Shown: piece after piece, positions 54,085 through 63,228 of the stretch
How the letters are laid out: the number at the start of each line of letters is the position of its first letter
Numbering within the stretch: position 1 is the first letter of the stretch
DNA from: VAZQ01 sp963816745
GTDB lineage: Bacteria; Pseudomonadota; Alphaproteobacteria; Rhizobiales; Xanthobacteraceae
Direction of reading: 5' to 3'
Assembly (NCBI GenBank): GCA_963816745.1
Contig: CAWFLQ010000006.1
Location: forward strand, 434,001 to 498,000
DNA: 64,000 bases
Made by a program: the position numbers and the translations under genes
Notes under the pieces: model-generated
What the model saw: only the letters and a program-made list of their open reading frames with translations
Told to the model about the DNA's origin: nothing
Databases searched by the model: none

Positions 54085-54161
54085 TGGCTCCCCGGGAATG
54101 GACTCGAACCATCGACCGGACGGGAAACAACCGTCTGCTCTACCAACTGAGCTACCGGGGA
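54085..54161 (-). tRNA. tRNA-Asn (anticodon GTT), slightly irregular
   Basis: On the minus strand a cloverleaf runs from TCCCCGG to CCGGGGAG followed by encoded CCA. The D-arm is GCTC-AGTTGGTA-GAGC, the anticodon arm GACGG-TTGTTTC-CCGTC (anticodon GTT) and the T-arm GATGG-TTCGAGT-CCAT. The discriminator G suits Asn. Two oddities: position 37 is T, where a purine is expected, and one extra base lies at the T-stem/acceptor junction (CCATTC in place of CCATC), which is probably the same kind of indel error as in the protein genes. Confidence 0.75.
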
Positions 54162-54256
54162 ATACGCACGTCAAATCTGCGGAATTTTACGAAAAAACTC
54201 AATGTTCTCCGTAATTTAGGGTTATCAAACCGATAACGCGCAAAGCTAATCATGGC

Positions 54257-55450
54257 TCAGCCGGCACTGCCGCGAGCCGCCTCCCCTTCCCGGTCGAGCG
54301 TCCGCGTCCCGAGCCGCTCCCGCGCCCGGCGCAAGCGGCCGACGCCGAGCTGACCCACGAACTTGGTCCAACGGCGCGCGCTCCACGACCATCCGCTCTC
54401 GGTCGACAGCGCGCGCAGGAAATACGCCTTGGCCTCCGACGCCGCGTCGCAGTCGCGCTTGATCGCGTCGTCGTAGAACTCGGCGATCTTGTCCTTGTCC
54501 ATGCCCGGGCTCGCGAGCCAGCGCGGGATGTGATGGTTGCACAGCCGCTCCACGTCGGTGAACACCTTGTTGCAGCCGGTGCCGGCCGCCGGACAGGAGG
54601 TGGCGAAGGCATCGCCGACGAGGACGATGCCGGCCTGGCGATAGCCGGTCGTGACGTAGAGATCGACCGGCCGGATCTTGACGAAGTCGGTGACCTCGAC
54701 CTCGCCGGTCAACTTCCGCAGGCCCGGCATCAAGTCGAACAGCGCGTCGCGCGGCGCCTCGCGCCATCGCCGCAGCCACGGGTCATCCATCTCGCGGTAG
54801 ACGAACAGGTTCGCGCGCATGGTCGAGCCGATCGGGAACAACGTGAGATAGGCCATCCGGTCGGCGGCGCGCTCGGGATAGTAGGTCAAGGCGTGGAAGT
54901 CGAAAGCGGGCCGGCCGACCGGCGCGAGATCGAAACCGATGCTGATGGAATGACAGGTGCTGATGACCTCGCGGGCAAGGCCGACCGATTGGCGCAATCC
55001 GATGTTCAACCCGTTCGCCAGCACGATCAGGCGCGCGGATATTTCCTCGCCGGAGGAGAGCGTGATGTCTTGCCGGTCGGGGCCGGTCGAGATCTTCGCC
55101 GCCTTGCCGGCGATGACCTCGACGCTCGACGGGATCGACGCGCGCAACGTGTTGACGAGCGTATCGTAGAGAATGCCGTACTGCTCGTTCGGCCGCCGCT
55201 CGACGAGCCGGCCGAAGCGGGCGACCGAGACCTCGCCGTCGCGGGTCGCCGCCGGCAGCACCACACCGGCGAGGCCGGTCTTGCGCAGGAGAGCGACCTG
55301 CGAGGCGTCGAGCTTCTCGCAGCGGAAGTCCTTCGGATAGAGCTGATGCGGATCGATCAGGACGGCATCGACGCCGGCGCGGCCGAGCATCGCCGCGGCG
55401 GTCGAGCCGGCGAGACCGCCCCCGACGATGGCAATATCGGCGTGCCGCAT
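54257..55450 (-). CDS. FAD-dependent oxidoreductase (PHBH/geranylgeranyl-reductase type)
   Basis: 397-residue flavoprotein of the group A monooxygenase or tryptophan-halogenase-like superfamily. N-terminal dinucleotide-binding GGGLAGSTAAAMLGRAG, RCEKLDASQ after it, the second FAD motif VLVGDAFATSCPAAGTGCNKVF (read as VLVGDAFATSCP) with the conserved GD. C-terminal helices follow (YDDAIKRDCDAASEAKAYF). It lacks a signal peptide. Substrate unknown. It is divergent from the GNAT gene at 55717. Confidence 0.85.
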   Translation of the reverse strand: MRHADIAIVGGGLAGSTAAAMLGRAGVDAVLIDPHQLYPKDFRCEKLDASQVALLRKTGLAGVVLPAATRDGEVSVARFGRLVERRPNEQYGILYDTLVNTLRASIPSSVEVIAGKAAKISTGPDRQDITLSSGEEISARLIVLANGLNIGLRQSVGLAREVISTCHSISIGFDLAPVGRPAFDFHALTYYPERAADRMAYLTLFPIGSTMRANLFVYREMDDPWLRRWREAPRDALFDLMPGLRKLTGEVEVTDFVKIRPVDLYVTTGYRQAGIVLVGDAFATSCPAAGTGCNKVFTDVERLCNHHIPRWLASPGMDKDKIAEFYDDAIKRDCDAASEAKAYFLRALSTESGWSWSARRWTKFVGQLGVGRLRRARERLGTRTLDREGEAARGSAG

Positions 55451-55716
55451 GAACGCCCTGTTGGCCCTGATATCCCGGCAGCGACGCCATCTTTGCGGCC
55501 AAAAGGCTTAATGAAGCTTGAAGGCGAACGGCCGGAAACCTTGCCCGTGGCGCGCATCGGCAAAAGCATAGTGCGGACATGGACTTTCGTTTCCTCGCGG
55601 GAACCCGCGCCGCGCGATCAACTATGGTTTACACGGACCGCCACGGGCACGATTTGTTTAGGAAATAGTCGCAAACATGCACGCGAGGGGGCGACCCTCG
55701 CCACCACGAGCTCCTG
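55451..55716. other. divergent intergenic region
   Basis: 266 bases between the FAD oxidoreductase and the GNAT gene. Presumed promoters for both; nothing else seen. Confidence 0.4.
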
Positions 55717-57082
55717 ATGTCCGCGAGCAATGCCAGTCTCCGCCCGAGCGGGCCTCGTGACGATGGCGGCGCGCCCACTGTGGCCGGATCTCAACCACGC
55801 ACGGCACGGATCGCGGACGACCAGCAGCAGCTTCCGCTGTCGGTGAGCCCGCCGCTGAGCGTCGGCACGCCGCCTCCCGCATGGACGAGCTCTGGCTCCG
55901 GCGTCCACCTCGAAGTCCATGGCAACCTGAGCGAAGTGGAGCAGGAGTGGAAAGCGTTCGAGCAGCATGCCGACCGCACCGTCTTCCAGTCCTTCGATTG
56001 GCTCGCCGCCTGGCAACAGTGCATCGGTGCGCGCCACGGCACCGTCCCCGCCATCGTGCTCGGCCGCGACGGCGACGGGCAGATCCTCTTCATCCTGCCG
56101 CTCGCGATCGAGCGGCACCGGTTCGCCCTGACGCTCGCGCACCGACTTACCTGGCTCGCCTCGCCGCTGTGCGACTACAACGCGCCGCTGCTGGCGGAGA
56201 ATTTCTCCGACCGCATGAGCGCGGAGCGTTTCGTAATGGTTTGGCGCGACATCGTCGCGCTGCTGCGCGCCGATCCGCGCTTCCGCTTCGACCTGATCGA
56301 CCTGCAGAAGATGCCGGGGGCGGTCGGCGCCCAGCGCAACCCGTTCCTCGATCTCGCAGCCTTCGACTTCCAGGTGCTGCCGCATCCGAGCGGCGCCTAC
56401 GTCGCCAATCTCGGCCGCGACTGGGAGCAGTTCTATGCGGCGAAGCGCTCGTCACAGACCCGCAAGAAAGAGCGCAAGCAGCTCAGGCATCTCGCCGAGC
56501 ACGGCGAGGTCCGCTTCGTCGATGTGCAGGAGCGCGACGACATCGCCGCCACGCTCGGCGACCCTGATGAGCCAGAAATCGCGCGCCTTCGCGCGCATGG
56601 GCGTGGAGGATCTCTTCGCCCGGCCCGGCTATCGCGATTTCTTCCTCGCGATCGCCACCGACCCCGGCATGCGCGGGGTGATCCATGTCAGCCGGCTCGA
56701 TGTCGGCGCAACGACGGCCGCGACCAGTGTCGGGCTGAAATTCCGCGACTGCTATTATCTCATTCTCTCGAGCTACGACGACGGCGAGCTGTCGCGCTTC
56801 GGCCCGGGGCGCGCGCACCTGCACGAATTGCTGCGCAACGCCATCGACGGCGGCTTCGCGCGCTTCGACTTCACCGTCGGCGACGAGCCCTACAAGCGCG
56901 ACTGGTCCGACACCGAGGTCGCGCTCTACGATCACCTGGCCGCGGTCACCTTCCGCGGCTGGCTGGTCATGGCGCTGACGTCGGCGTTCCGGCGGACCAA
57001 GCGCTTCATCAAGCAATCTCCGACGCTGTGGCCCGTCTTCAGCAAGGCGCGCGCGCTCGCGGGGTTGCTCAGCAAGCGGTGA
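55717..57082 (+). CDS. CelD/BcsL-type GNAT acetyltransferase (frameshifted)
   Basis: FemAB/GNAT-like double-domain protein of about 455 residues. After a 65-residue disordered Pro/Ser-rich N-terminus come EWKAFEQHADRTVFQSFDWLAAWQQ (read as FQSFDWLAAWQ), the Acetyltransf_6 signature, and in the second domain FRDCYYLILSSYDDGELSRFGPGRAHLHELL (read as SRFGPGRAHLHELL) and FDFTVGDEPYKRDW. The last pattern is diagnostic of CelD-like enzymes involved in cellulose or surface polysaccharide modification. One extra C near 56560 shifts the frame. The partner polysaccharide genes are not here. Confidence 0.87.
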
Positions 57083-57099
57083 GCCGCGATCAGCCGCTT

Positions 57100-57185
57100 G
57101 TAGGTTGGGTCGAGTTCTTACGAGACCCAACAACCGCGGGCACCGCTCGTGACGTTGGGTCTCGCAAGCGCTCGACCCAACCTAC
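57100..57185. repeat. palindromic intergenic repeat, GGTTGGGTCGAG family, copy 3
   Basis: Arms GTAGGTTGGGTCGAG and CTCGACCCAACCTAC with inner CGAGACCCAAC and GTTGGGTCTCG. Same nested plan as 16410-16497. It is 18 bases after the GNAT stop and before the TctC array, so it may insulate the two. Confidence 0.9.
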
Positions 57186-57277
57186 GCCCGCGGCGAGCCC
57201 GCAATCCAGCCGCGACAAAGTAAGCCTTGATCCGCTCCTCCCGGCGCGCGAGGGTGCCGCGGATGAGGGAGATTTGC

Positions 57278-58258
57278 ATGCCCAACAGGATGACTGCCGC
57301 CGCGGCGGCATTGACGGCGCTCGTCCTCGCCGCACCCGCAACGGCACAGGATTGGCCCACCCGGCCGATCACGCTCATCGTTCCCTTCGCCGCCGGCGGC
57401 GGCATCGACGTGAGCGCGCGCATCCAGGCGCTGCGGATGGGCGAGATGCTCGGGCAATCGATCGTGGTGGAGAATGTGGGCGCGGCGGCCGGCATGGTCG
57501 GGGGCTCGCGCGTCGCCAAGGCCGAGCCCGACGGCTATACCTTCCTGATCGGCAATACCGGCACGCACGCCTACAACCAGTCGCTCTACAAGAAGCCGCT
57601 CTACAACGCCGCCACCGACTTCCAGCCGGTCGGTCTGGTATCGGAATCGCCGCGCATCCTGATCGCGCGCAAGGATTTCCCCGCGAACAATCTCAAGGAT
57701 TTCGTCGCCTACCTGAAGGCCAACGAGAAGACCGCCACGTTCGGCTCGGCCGGCGTCGGCTCGGGCACGCACGTGCCGTGCGTCATGCTCAACCTCGCGC
57801 TCGGCCTCAACATCACGCACATCCCTTATCGCGGCGCCGCGCCCGTGATGCAGGACCTGATCGGCGGCCGCGTCGACTACATGTGCGACACCATCCAGAC
57901 CGGCGCGGCGCAGGCCAAGCAGGGCGCCGTGAAGGGCATCGCCGTGATGGCGGAGAAGCGCGTGCCGATCATCGCCGACCTCGCGACCACGGGCGAGCAG
58001 GGCGTGCCCGGCGTCGAGGCGAGCGTGTGGAACGCCTTCTTCTTCCCGAAGGGAACGCCGGCGCCGATCGTCCAGAAAATGAACAAGGCGATGAGCGACA
58101 CGCTCGACGATCCCGCCATCCGCAGCAAGCTGGAAGATCTCGGCCTCGTGATCGTGCCGCCCGAGCGCCGCAGCGCCGAATATCTCGCCAAGTACCTGCC
58201 GCAGGAGATCGAGCGCTGGGCGAAGCCGATCCGCGAAGCCGGCATCAGCGCGGACTGA
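57278..58258 (+). CDS. TctC/Bug-family periplasmic receptor, array member 1
   Basis: Extracytoplasmic solute receptor, 326 aa. ATG at 57278 with GAGGGAG upstream. Signal peptide ends ATAQDW. Bug fold: WPTRPITLIVPFAAGGGIDV, VVENVGAAAGMVGG, RVAKAEPDGYTFLIG, ITHIPYRGAAPVMQDLIGGRVDY (read in part) and FPKGTPAPIVQKMN. The Asp of the ligand loop (GGGIDVSAR) binds the carboxylate in this family. First of four tandem homologues with no TctA/TctB permease alongside. Confidence 0.93.
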   Translation: MPNRMTAAAAALTALVLAAPATAQDWPTRPITLIVPFAAGGGIDVSARIQALRMGEMLGQSIVVENVGAAAGMVGGSRVAKAEPDGYTFLIGNTGTHAYNQSLYKKPLYNAATDFQPVGLVSESPRILIARKDFPANNLKDFVAYLKANEKTATFGSAGVGSGTHVPCVMLNLALGLNITHIPYRGAAPVMQDLIGGRVDYMCDTIQTGAAQAKQGAVKGIAVMAEKRVPIIADLATTGEQGVPGVEASVWNAFFFPKGTPAPIVQKMNKAMSDTLDDPAIRSKLEDLGLVIVPPERRSAEYLAKYLPQEIERWAKPIREAGISAD

Positions 58259-58275
58259 ACTCTGGAGGTCGCCAC

Positions 58276-59253
58276 ATGACGAGGACGATTGTCGCCGCCG
58301 CCATCGCTTTTTTCGCCGTGTCCACCGGCGCCGCGAGCGCGCAGGACTGGCCGACGCGGCCGGTCACCCTGCTCGTGCCCTACGCGGCCGGCGGGCCTGT
58401 GGACACGATCGCGCGCATCCTGGCGGCGCGAATGAGCGAGCTCCTCGGCCAGCAGGTCATCGTCGAGAACGCCGGCGGCGCCGGAGGCATGACCGGCGCG
58501 GCGCGCGTCGCCAAGGCCGCGCCCGACGGCTACACGGTCCTTTCGTCCGGCAGCGCCGTCCTCGCCATCAACCAGAGCCTCTACAAGCGGCCGCTCTACA
58601 ACGCGCTGACCGACTTCGAGCACGTGGTGCTGTTCTCGGACTCGGCGCGCGTGCTGATCGCGCGCAAGGATTTGCCGGTGGATACAATGCCGCAATTCGT
58701 CGCCTACGCGAAGGCCAACCAGGACAAGATGTCCTACGGCTCGGCCGGCGGCGGCTCCGGCACGCATATCTGCGCCGTGCTGCTCGACGTCGCCATGGGC
58801 ACCAAGATCACGCACGTGCCTTATCGTGGCGCCGGGCCTGCCATGCAGGATCTGATCGGCGGCCGCATCGATTTCATCGCCGAGCAGATCTCGACCGCCC
58901 TGCCGCAAATCCAGGGCAAGAGCGTCAAGGCGATCGCCACGCTCGGGCTCGACCGCGCGCCGGGCCTGGAAGATCTCGCCACGGCGGAGGAAATGGGCCT
59001 CAAGGGGCTCGACTGCGGCAGCTGGGGCTCGCTCTCGGTTCCGAAGGGCACGCCGCAGGCGATCGTGCGGCGTCTCGCCAAGGCGTCGAACGACGCGGTG
59101 GAGACCCCCGCCGTGCGCGAACGCTACAAGAGCATCGGCGTGACCATCCCGGCGGCGGAGCGCAGGACGCCGGAATATCTCGCCAAGTACGTGCCGAGCG
59201 AGATCGAGCGCTGGGCCGGCCCGATCAAGGCGAGCGGCGCGAGCGCGGATTGA
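58276..59253 (+). CDS. TctC/Bug-family periplasmic receptor, array member 2
   Basis: 325 aa, 17 bases after member 1, with TGGAGG upstream. Signal peptide ends ASAQDW. Features: LLVPYAAGGPVDTIARIL, VENAGGAGGMTGAARV, ITHVPYRGAGPAMQDLIGG and VPKGTPQAIVRRLAKAS. The ligand loop has PVDT in place of GIDV of member 1, and the hinge strand has SYGSAGGGSGTHIC. The frame is intact. It is closer to members 3 and 4 than to member 1. Confidence 0.93.
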   Translation: MTRTIVAAAIAFFAVSTGAASAQDWPTRPVTLLVPYAAGGPVDTIARILAARMSELLGQQVIVENAGGAGGMTGAARVAKAAPDGYTVLSSGSAVLAINQSLYKRPLYNALTDFEHVVLFSDSARVLIARKDLPVDTMPQFVAYAKANQDKMSYGSAGGGSGTHICAVLLDVAMGTKITHVPYRGAGPAMQDLIGGRIDFIAEQISTALPQIQGKSVKAIATLGLDRAPGLEDLATAEEMGLKGLDCGSWGSLSVPKGTPQAIVRRLAKASNDAVETPAVRERYKSIGVTIPAAERRTPEYLAKYVPSEIERWAGPIKASGASAD

Positions 59254-59325
59254 GAGTTCGCTCAGCGGAGATAGCCTGATAGCGAAAAGAAGACGCACCA
59301 AGCGTTCCGAGCTCGGGAGGCCGCC

Positions 59326-60298
59326 ATGGTGAGAGCGATCGCCGCGCTCGTCGTCGTGCTCGCATGCGCCGATCGGCGCGCGCGCGCAGGACTGGCCCAA
59401 CCGCAACATCACCATGGTGGTGCCCTTCCCGGCCGGCGGCCCGCTCGACGTGGTGGCGCGGATCATGGCGCCGCCCATGAGCGAGGCTCTCGGCCAGCAG
59501 ATCATCATCGAGAACATCGGCGGCGCCGGCGGCTCGACCGGATCGAGCCGCGTCGCCAAGGCCGCGCCCGACGGCTACGTCTTCCTCTACGGCAACCAGG
59601 GCACCCACGCGTTCAGCCAGCTGCTCACCAAGAAGCCGCCGTACAACGCCGCGGACGACTTCACGCCGGTCACGGTGTTCGTCGAGAATTCGAAGGTGCT
59701 GGTGACGCGCAAGGACTTTCCGGCCGAGACGCTGCCGGAGTTCATCGCCTACGCCAAGGCCAACCAGGCGAAGATGTCGTTCGGATCGGCCGGCGGCGGC
59801 TCGGCAACGCACATCACCTGCGTGCTGCTCAACGCCGCGATCGGCATCGACGTCACGCATATTCCCTATCGCGGCACGGCGGCGGCCATGCAGGACATGA
59901 TGGGCGGCCGCATCGACTACATCTGCGACGTGATCTCGACCGCGCTGCCGCTCATCCGCAGCAATTCGATCAAGCCGCTGGCGCTGCTGTCGCCCCAGCG
60001 CAGCATGGTCCTGCCCGAGCTCGCGACCGCCGACGCGCAAGGCCTCACCGGCTTCGACGCCGATGCCTGGAACGCGTTCTTCCTGCCGCGCGGCACGCCC
60101 GAGCCGATCGTGCGACGCCTCGCCAAGGTGACGAGCGACGTCACCGATATCGCCTGGGTGCGCGAGCGCCTGGAAGGTCTCGGCCTCAATGTCCCGCCGC
60201 CGCAACGCCGCACGCCGGAGTATCTCGCCAAGCTGATCCCGAGCGAGCTCGCGAAATGGGCAGCGCCGGTGAAGACGAGCGGGGCGGCGGTGGATTGA
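59326..60298 (+). CDS. TctC/Bug-family periplasmic receptor, array member 3 (frameshifted)
   Basis: About 324 aa. GGGAGG ribosome binding site before the ATG at 59326. An extra base in the GC-rich run near 59370-59385 splits the signal peptide from the mature part; the frame resumes at QDWPNRNITMVVPFPAGGP. Then VVARIMAPPMSEALGQQII, SFGSAGGGSATHITC, THIPYRGTAAAMQDMMGG and LPRGTPEPIVRRLAKV. Same architecture as the other members. Confidence 0.9.
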
Positions 60299-60422
60299 GT
60301 TGAGCGGCGCACGACGACTGCGGCGATTTTGCGCAAAGAACACATCACCGTCGTCGAGGATACGTTAACGCACATCAGGCATCATGAGTGAAGATTCGGT
60401 TGTATTGGGAGCGCTCACCACC

Positions 60423-61411
60423 ATGTCAAGGACGTCGACACGCATCATCTTCACCACACTGGCCGCGTTGACGGTCGCGACCGTCGGCGCGTCCGCGCAG
60501 GACTGGCCGGCCCGGCCGGTGACGATGGTGGTGCCGTTCGCCGCCGGCGGCCCGATCGACGTGGTCGGGCGCATCATCACGCCGCGGATGTCCGAGCTGC
60601 TCGGCCAGCAGCTCGTGGTCGACAACATCCCCGGCGCCGGCGGCATGGTGGGCGCGAGCCGAGTCTCGAAGACGCAACCCGACGGCTACACGATCCTGCT
60701 CGGCAACCAGGGCACCCACACCTACAACCAGTTCATCTACAAGAACCCGTTGTACAACCCGGTGACCGCCTTCGCGCCCGGCGGCTCTGGTGGTCAGCAA
60801 CACCAAGGTCCTGGTCGTGCGCAAGGACCTGCCGGTCAGCACGCTCGCCGAGTTCGTCGCCTATGCGAAGGCGAACGAGGCGAAGATGGCAGTACGGTTC
60901 CGCCGGCGGCGGCTCCGCCACCCACATCGCCTGCGTGCTGCTCAACGCCAAGATGGGCACCAACATCACCCACGTGCCCTATCGCGGCGCCGGCCCGGCG
61001 ATGCAGGACCTGATGGCCGGACGCATCGATTTCATGTGCGACATCGTCTCGACCGCGCTGCCGCAGATCCAGGGCAACACCGTCAAGGCCCTCGCTACGA
61101 TGTCGGCCGCCCGATCCGCAGCACTGCCGAACCTGCCGACCGCGCTCGAGCAGGGCCTCGTCGGCGTGGACTCCGACGGCTGGAACGCATTTTTCTTCCC
61201 CAAAGGAACGCCCGACGCGATCATCGCCCGCGTCAACGCCGCTACCGCCCAGACGCTCGACACGCCCGTGGTCCGCAAGCGCATCGAGGATCTCGGCCTG
61301 TTCGTCCCCAAGGCGGACGAACGCGGCTCCGACTTCCTCGCCAAGCTGGTGGTGAGCGAGCTCGACAAGTGGGGCCCGCCGATCAAGGCGGCCGGCGTCA
61401 ACGCGGATTGA
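60423..61411 (+). CDS. TctC/Bug-family periplasmic receptor, array member 4 (frameshifted)
   Basis: About 329 aa. Start at 60423 with GGAGCG upstream; an earlier in-frame ATG at 60384 is less likely. Signal peptide ends ASAQDW. Features: VVPFAAGGPIDVVGRIITP, VDNIPGAGGMVGASRV, YGSAGGGSATHIACVL, THVPYRGAGPAMQDLMAG and FPKGTPDAIIARVN. Frame changes near 60780 and 60892 (each +1). 124 bases separate it from member 3, so it may have its own promoter. Confidence 0.9.
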
Positions 61412-61444
61412 GGCGTGATGCTGTTGTCGCAACACTACGTGCTG

Positions 61445-61525
61445 TCGTCCCCGCGTAAGCGGGGACCCATTGGTGCCTCATACACCGGCCGCTGGAATAC
61501 TGGGTCCCCGCGTTCGCGGGGACGA
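61445..61525. repeat. TCGTCCCCGCG palindromic repeat
   Basis: Arms TCGTCCCCGCGTAAGCGGGG with ACCCA and TGGGT with CCCCGCGTTCGCGGGGACGA, that is, two small hairpins forming one larger palindrome of 81 bases. It lies between convergent TctC member 4 and rsmD, and probably acts as a bidirectional terminator or REP-like repeat. Confidence 0.85.
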
Positions 61526-61539
61526 CCAGCGGGAGCTAG

Positions 61540-62097
61540 TCAGGCGCGGTTCCGAAGAAAGACGAACATCGTGTCGTCGTAGGCGCGGCGCTCGAGCTCA
61601 TCGAAACCGTCCGGCGCGGCAAAGCCCGACTTCACGGCTTCCTCCACCACGATCAGCGCGTCCGCCGTGAGCCAGCCGCCGGCGCGCGCCGCGGCGAGCG
61701 CCTTTTCCGCCAAGCCCTGTCCGTAGGGCGGATCGAGAAAAACGAGCGAGAACGGCTCGATCGGATGCGCCGGGCCGAGCTTGGTCGCGTCGCGCCGGAA
61801 GATGCGGGTGACGCCGCCGAGGCCGAGCGCCGCGACGTTCTCGCGCAACAGCGCGCGCGCTTCGGCGCCGTCGTCGACGAACAGCGCGAACGCGGCGCCG
61901 CGCGAGAGCGCCTCGAGCCCGAGCGCGCCGGTGCCGGCGAAGAGGTCGAGCACGCGCGCATCGGTGACGGGATCGTCGTAGGCGTGGACGAGGATGTTGA
62001 ACAGCGCCTCGCGCAGGCGGTCGGCGGTCGGCCGCACCGCGTGCGATTTCGGCGCCGCGAGCGCGCGCCCGCGCAGGCGCCCGCCGACGATGCGCAT
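61540..62097 (-). CDS. rsmD: 16S rRNA (guanine966-N2)-methyltransferase RsmD
   Basis: 185-residue SAM-dependent methyltransferase modifying G966 of 16S rRNA. N-terminal MRIVGGRLRGRAL, then RPTADRLREALFNIL, motif I VLDLFAGTGALGLEALSRG and the catalytic FLDPPYGQGLAEKAL (DPPY). The frame is intact. Its ATG overlaps the predicted original rluB stop (TGATG, 62095-62099), so the two genes were or are translationally coupled. Confidence 0.95.
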   Translation of the reverse strand: MRIVGGRLRGRALAAPKSHAVRPTADRLREALFNILVHAYDDPVTDARVLDLFAGTGALGLEALSRGAAFALFVDDGAEARALLRENVAALGLGGVTRIFRRDATKLGPAHPIEPFSLVFLDPPYGQGLAEKALAAARAGGWLTADALIVVEEAVKSGFAAPDGFDELERRAYDDTMFVFLRNRA

Positions 62098-63161
62098 CAG
62101 CGCCTCTTGCCGCGCGCCGGCCCCCGCCCGCGCCGCTTCTCCCGCCGCGCGAGCTCGGGCTGGCCGAGGCGGTCAGCGTCGCGGCGCGATTTGCGTTTCG
62201 CGCCGGTTTCGCAGTGCGGCCGCGCAATAACTCTTTCTCCGTCACCCTGAGGTGCTCGCGCCTCTTGGGCGAGCCTCGAAGGGCGACGGCCCGGCGCCGC
62301 TCACCCTTCGAGGCCCGCGTAGACGCGGGCACCTCGGGTGACGGTGAGAGATGCAGGCTCGACGGACGCTTGCCGCTGCACGATCGGCGCCGCGAAGTCC
62401 GCGCCCGCCGCCGCCGCGATCCGCTCGCCGAGCTGTTCGCGCAGCATCCGCGTCTTCACCTCCTCGATCGCGCCTTCGGCGAGGTCGCCGAGCTGGAACG
62501 GACCGAACGACACCCGGATCAGCCGGTTCACCGCCAGGCCGAGATGGCCGAGCACGTTCCTGACCTCGCGGTTCTTGCCTTCCCGGATGGCGAAGGTGAG
62601 CCAGACATTGCTGCCCTGCGCGCGATCGAGCCGTGGCCTCGATCGAGCCATAGCGGACGCCGTCGATGGTGATGCCCTTCGCGCAGCGGGTCGAGCTGAT
62701 CCTGCGCCACGCGGCCATGGGCGCGCACGCGGTAGCGGCGCAGCCAGCCGGTCGCCGGCAGCTCGAGGATGCGCGCGAGCCCGCCGTCGTTGGTGAGCAG
62801 CAGCAGGCCCTCGGTGTTGAGGTCGAGCCGGCCGACGCTGATGAGCCGCGGCAGGTTCCTTCGGCAGGACCGCGAAGATGGTCGGGCGGCCGCCGGGATC
62901 GGCATGCGTGGTCACGAGGCCGCGCGGCTTGTGATAGAGGAAGAGCCGCGTGCGCTCGCGCGCGGGCAGCGGCTCGCCGTCGACGGCGATGCGGTCCGCC
63001 GCCGTCACGTTGAGCGCGGGCGAGGCGATCACCTCGCCGTTGACCGCGACCCGCCCGGCCGCGATCCAGGCCTCGGCCTCCCGGCGCGAGGCCAGCCCCG
63101 CGCGCGCGATGACCTTGGCGATGCGCTCGCCCTGCCCGGTTTGGTCGTTTTGCCCGCTCAT
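62097..63161 (-). CDS. rluB: 23S rRNA pseudouridine synthase RluB type (frameshifted and interrupted by a repeat)
   Basis: S4 domain at the start (RIAKVIARAGLASRREAEAWIAAGRVAVNG, read as RIAKVIARAGLASRREAE), LYHKPRGLVTTHADPGGRPT, the catalytic Asp segment VGRLDLNTEGLLLLTNDG, GITIDGVRYGSIEA, and NREVRNVLGHLGLAVNRLIRVSFGPF (read as KNREVRNVLGHLGLAVNRL). Frame changes near 62855, 62690 and 62635. At 62241-62343 a palindromic repeat lies inside the gene and brings a stop at 62301; past it the same frame stays open through a basic tail (AKRKSRRDADR, REKRRGRGPARGKRR) to a TGA overlapping the rsmD start. So the present product would end at 62301. Confidence 0.85.
62241..62343. repeat. GTCACCCTGAGGTG palindromic repeat inside rluB
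   Basis: 103-base unit with ends GTCACCCTGAGGTG and CACCTCGGGTGAC and inner arms CCTCGAAGGGCGACG with TCACCCTTCGAGG. Related to 28315-28364. It interrupts the C-terminal region of rluB in frame and contributes a stop codon there. Confidence 0.85.
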
Positions 63162-63228
63162 TGCCTTGTCGTTTTGCCTTATCGTTAGGCTCGCCGCTCG
63201 AATGGCAGCGTGATAGCAAAGTTGGCCG

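Noticed and set aside
52374..54161. Integrated element between the tRNA-Asn 3' end and the Fic gene
   Set aside because: No integrase, no repeat of the tRNA 3' end and no clear boundaries were found. Only the AT-rich patch upstream of the Fic gene is unusual.
57877..59559. Minus-strand open frame (560 codons) across the TctC array
   Set aside because: It runs antisense through two receptor genes with intact family motifs; composition is that of a shadow frame.
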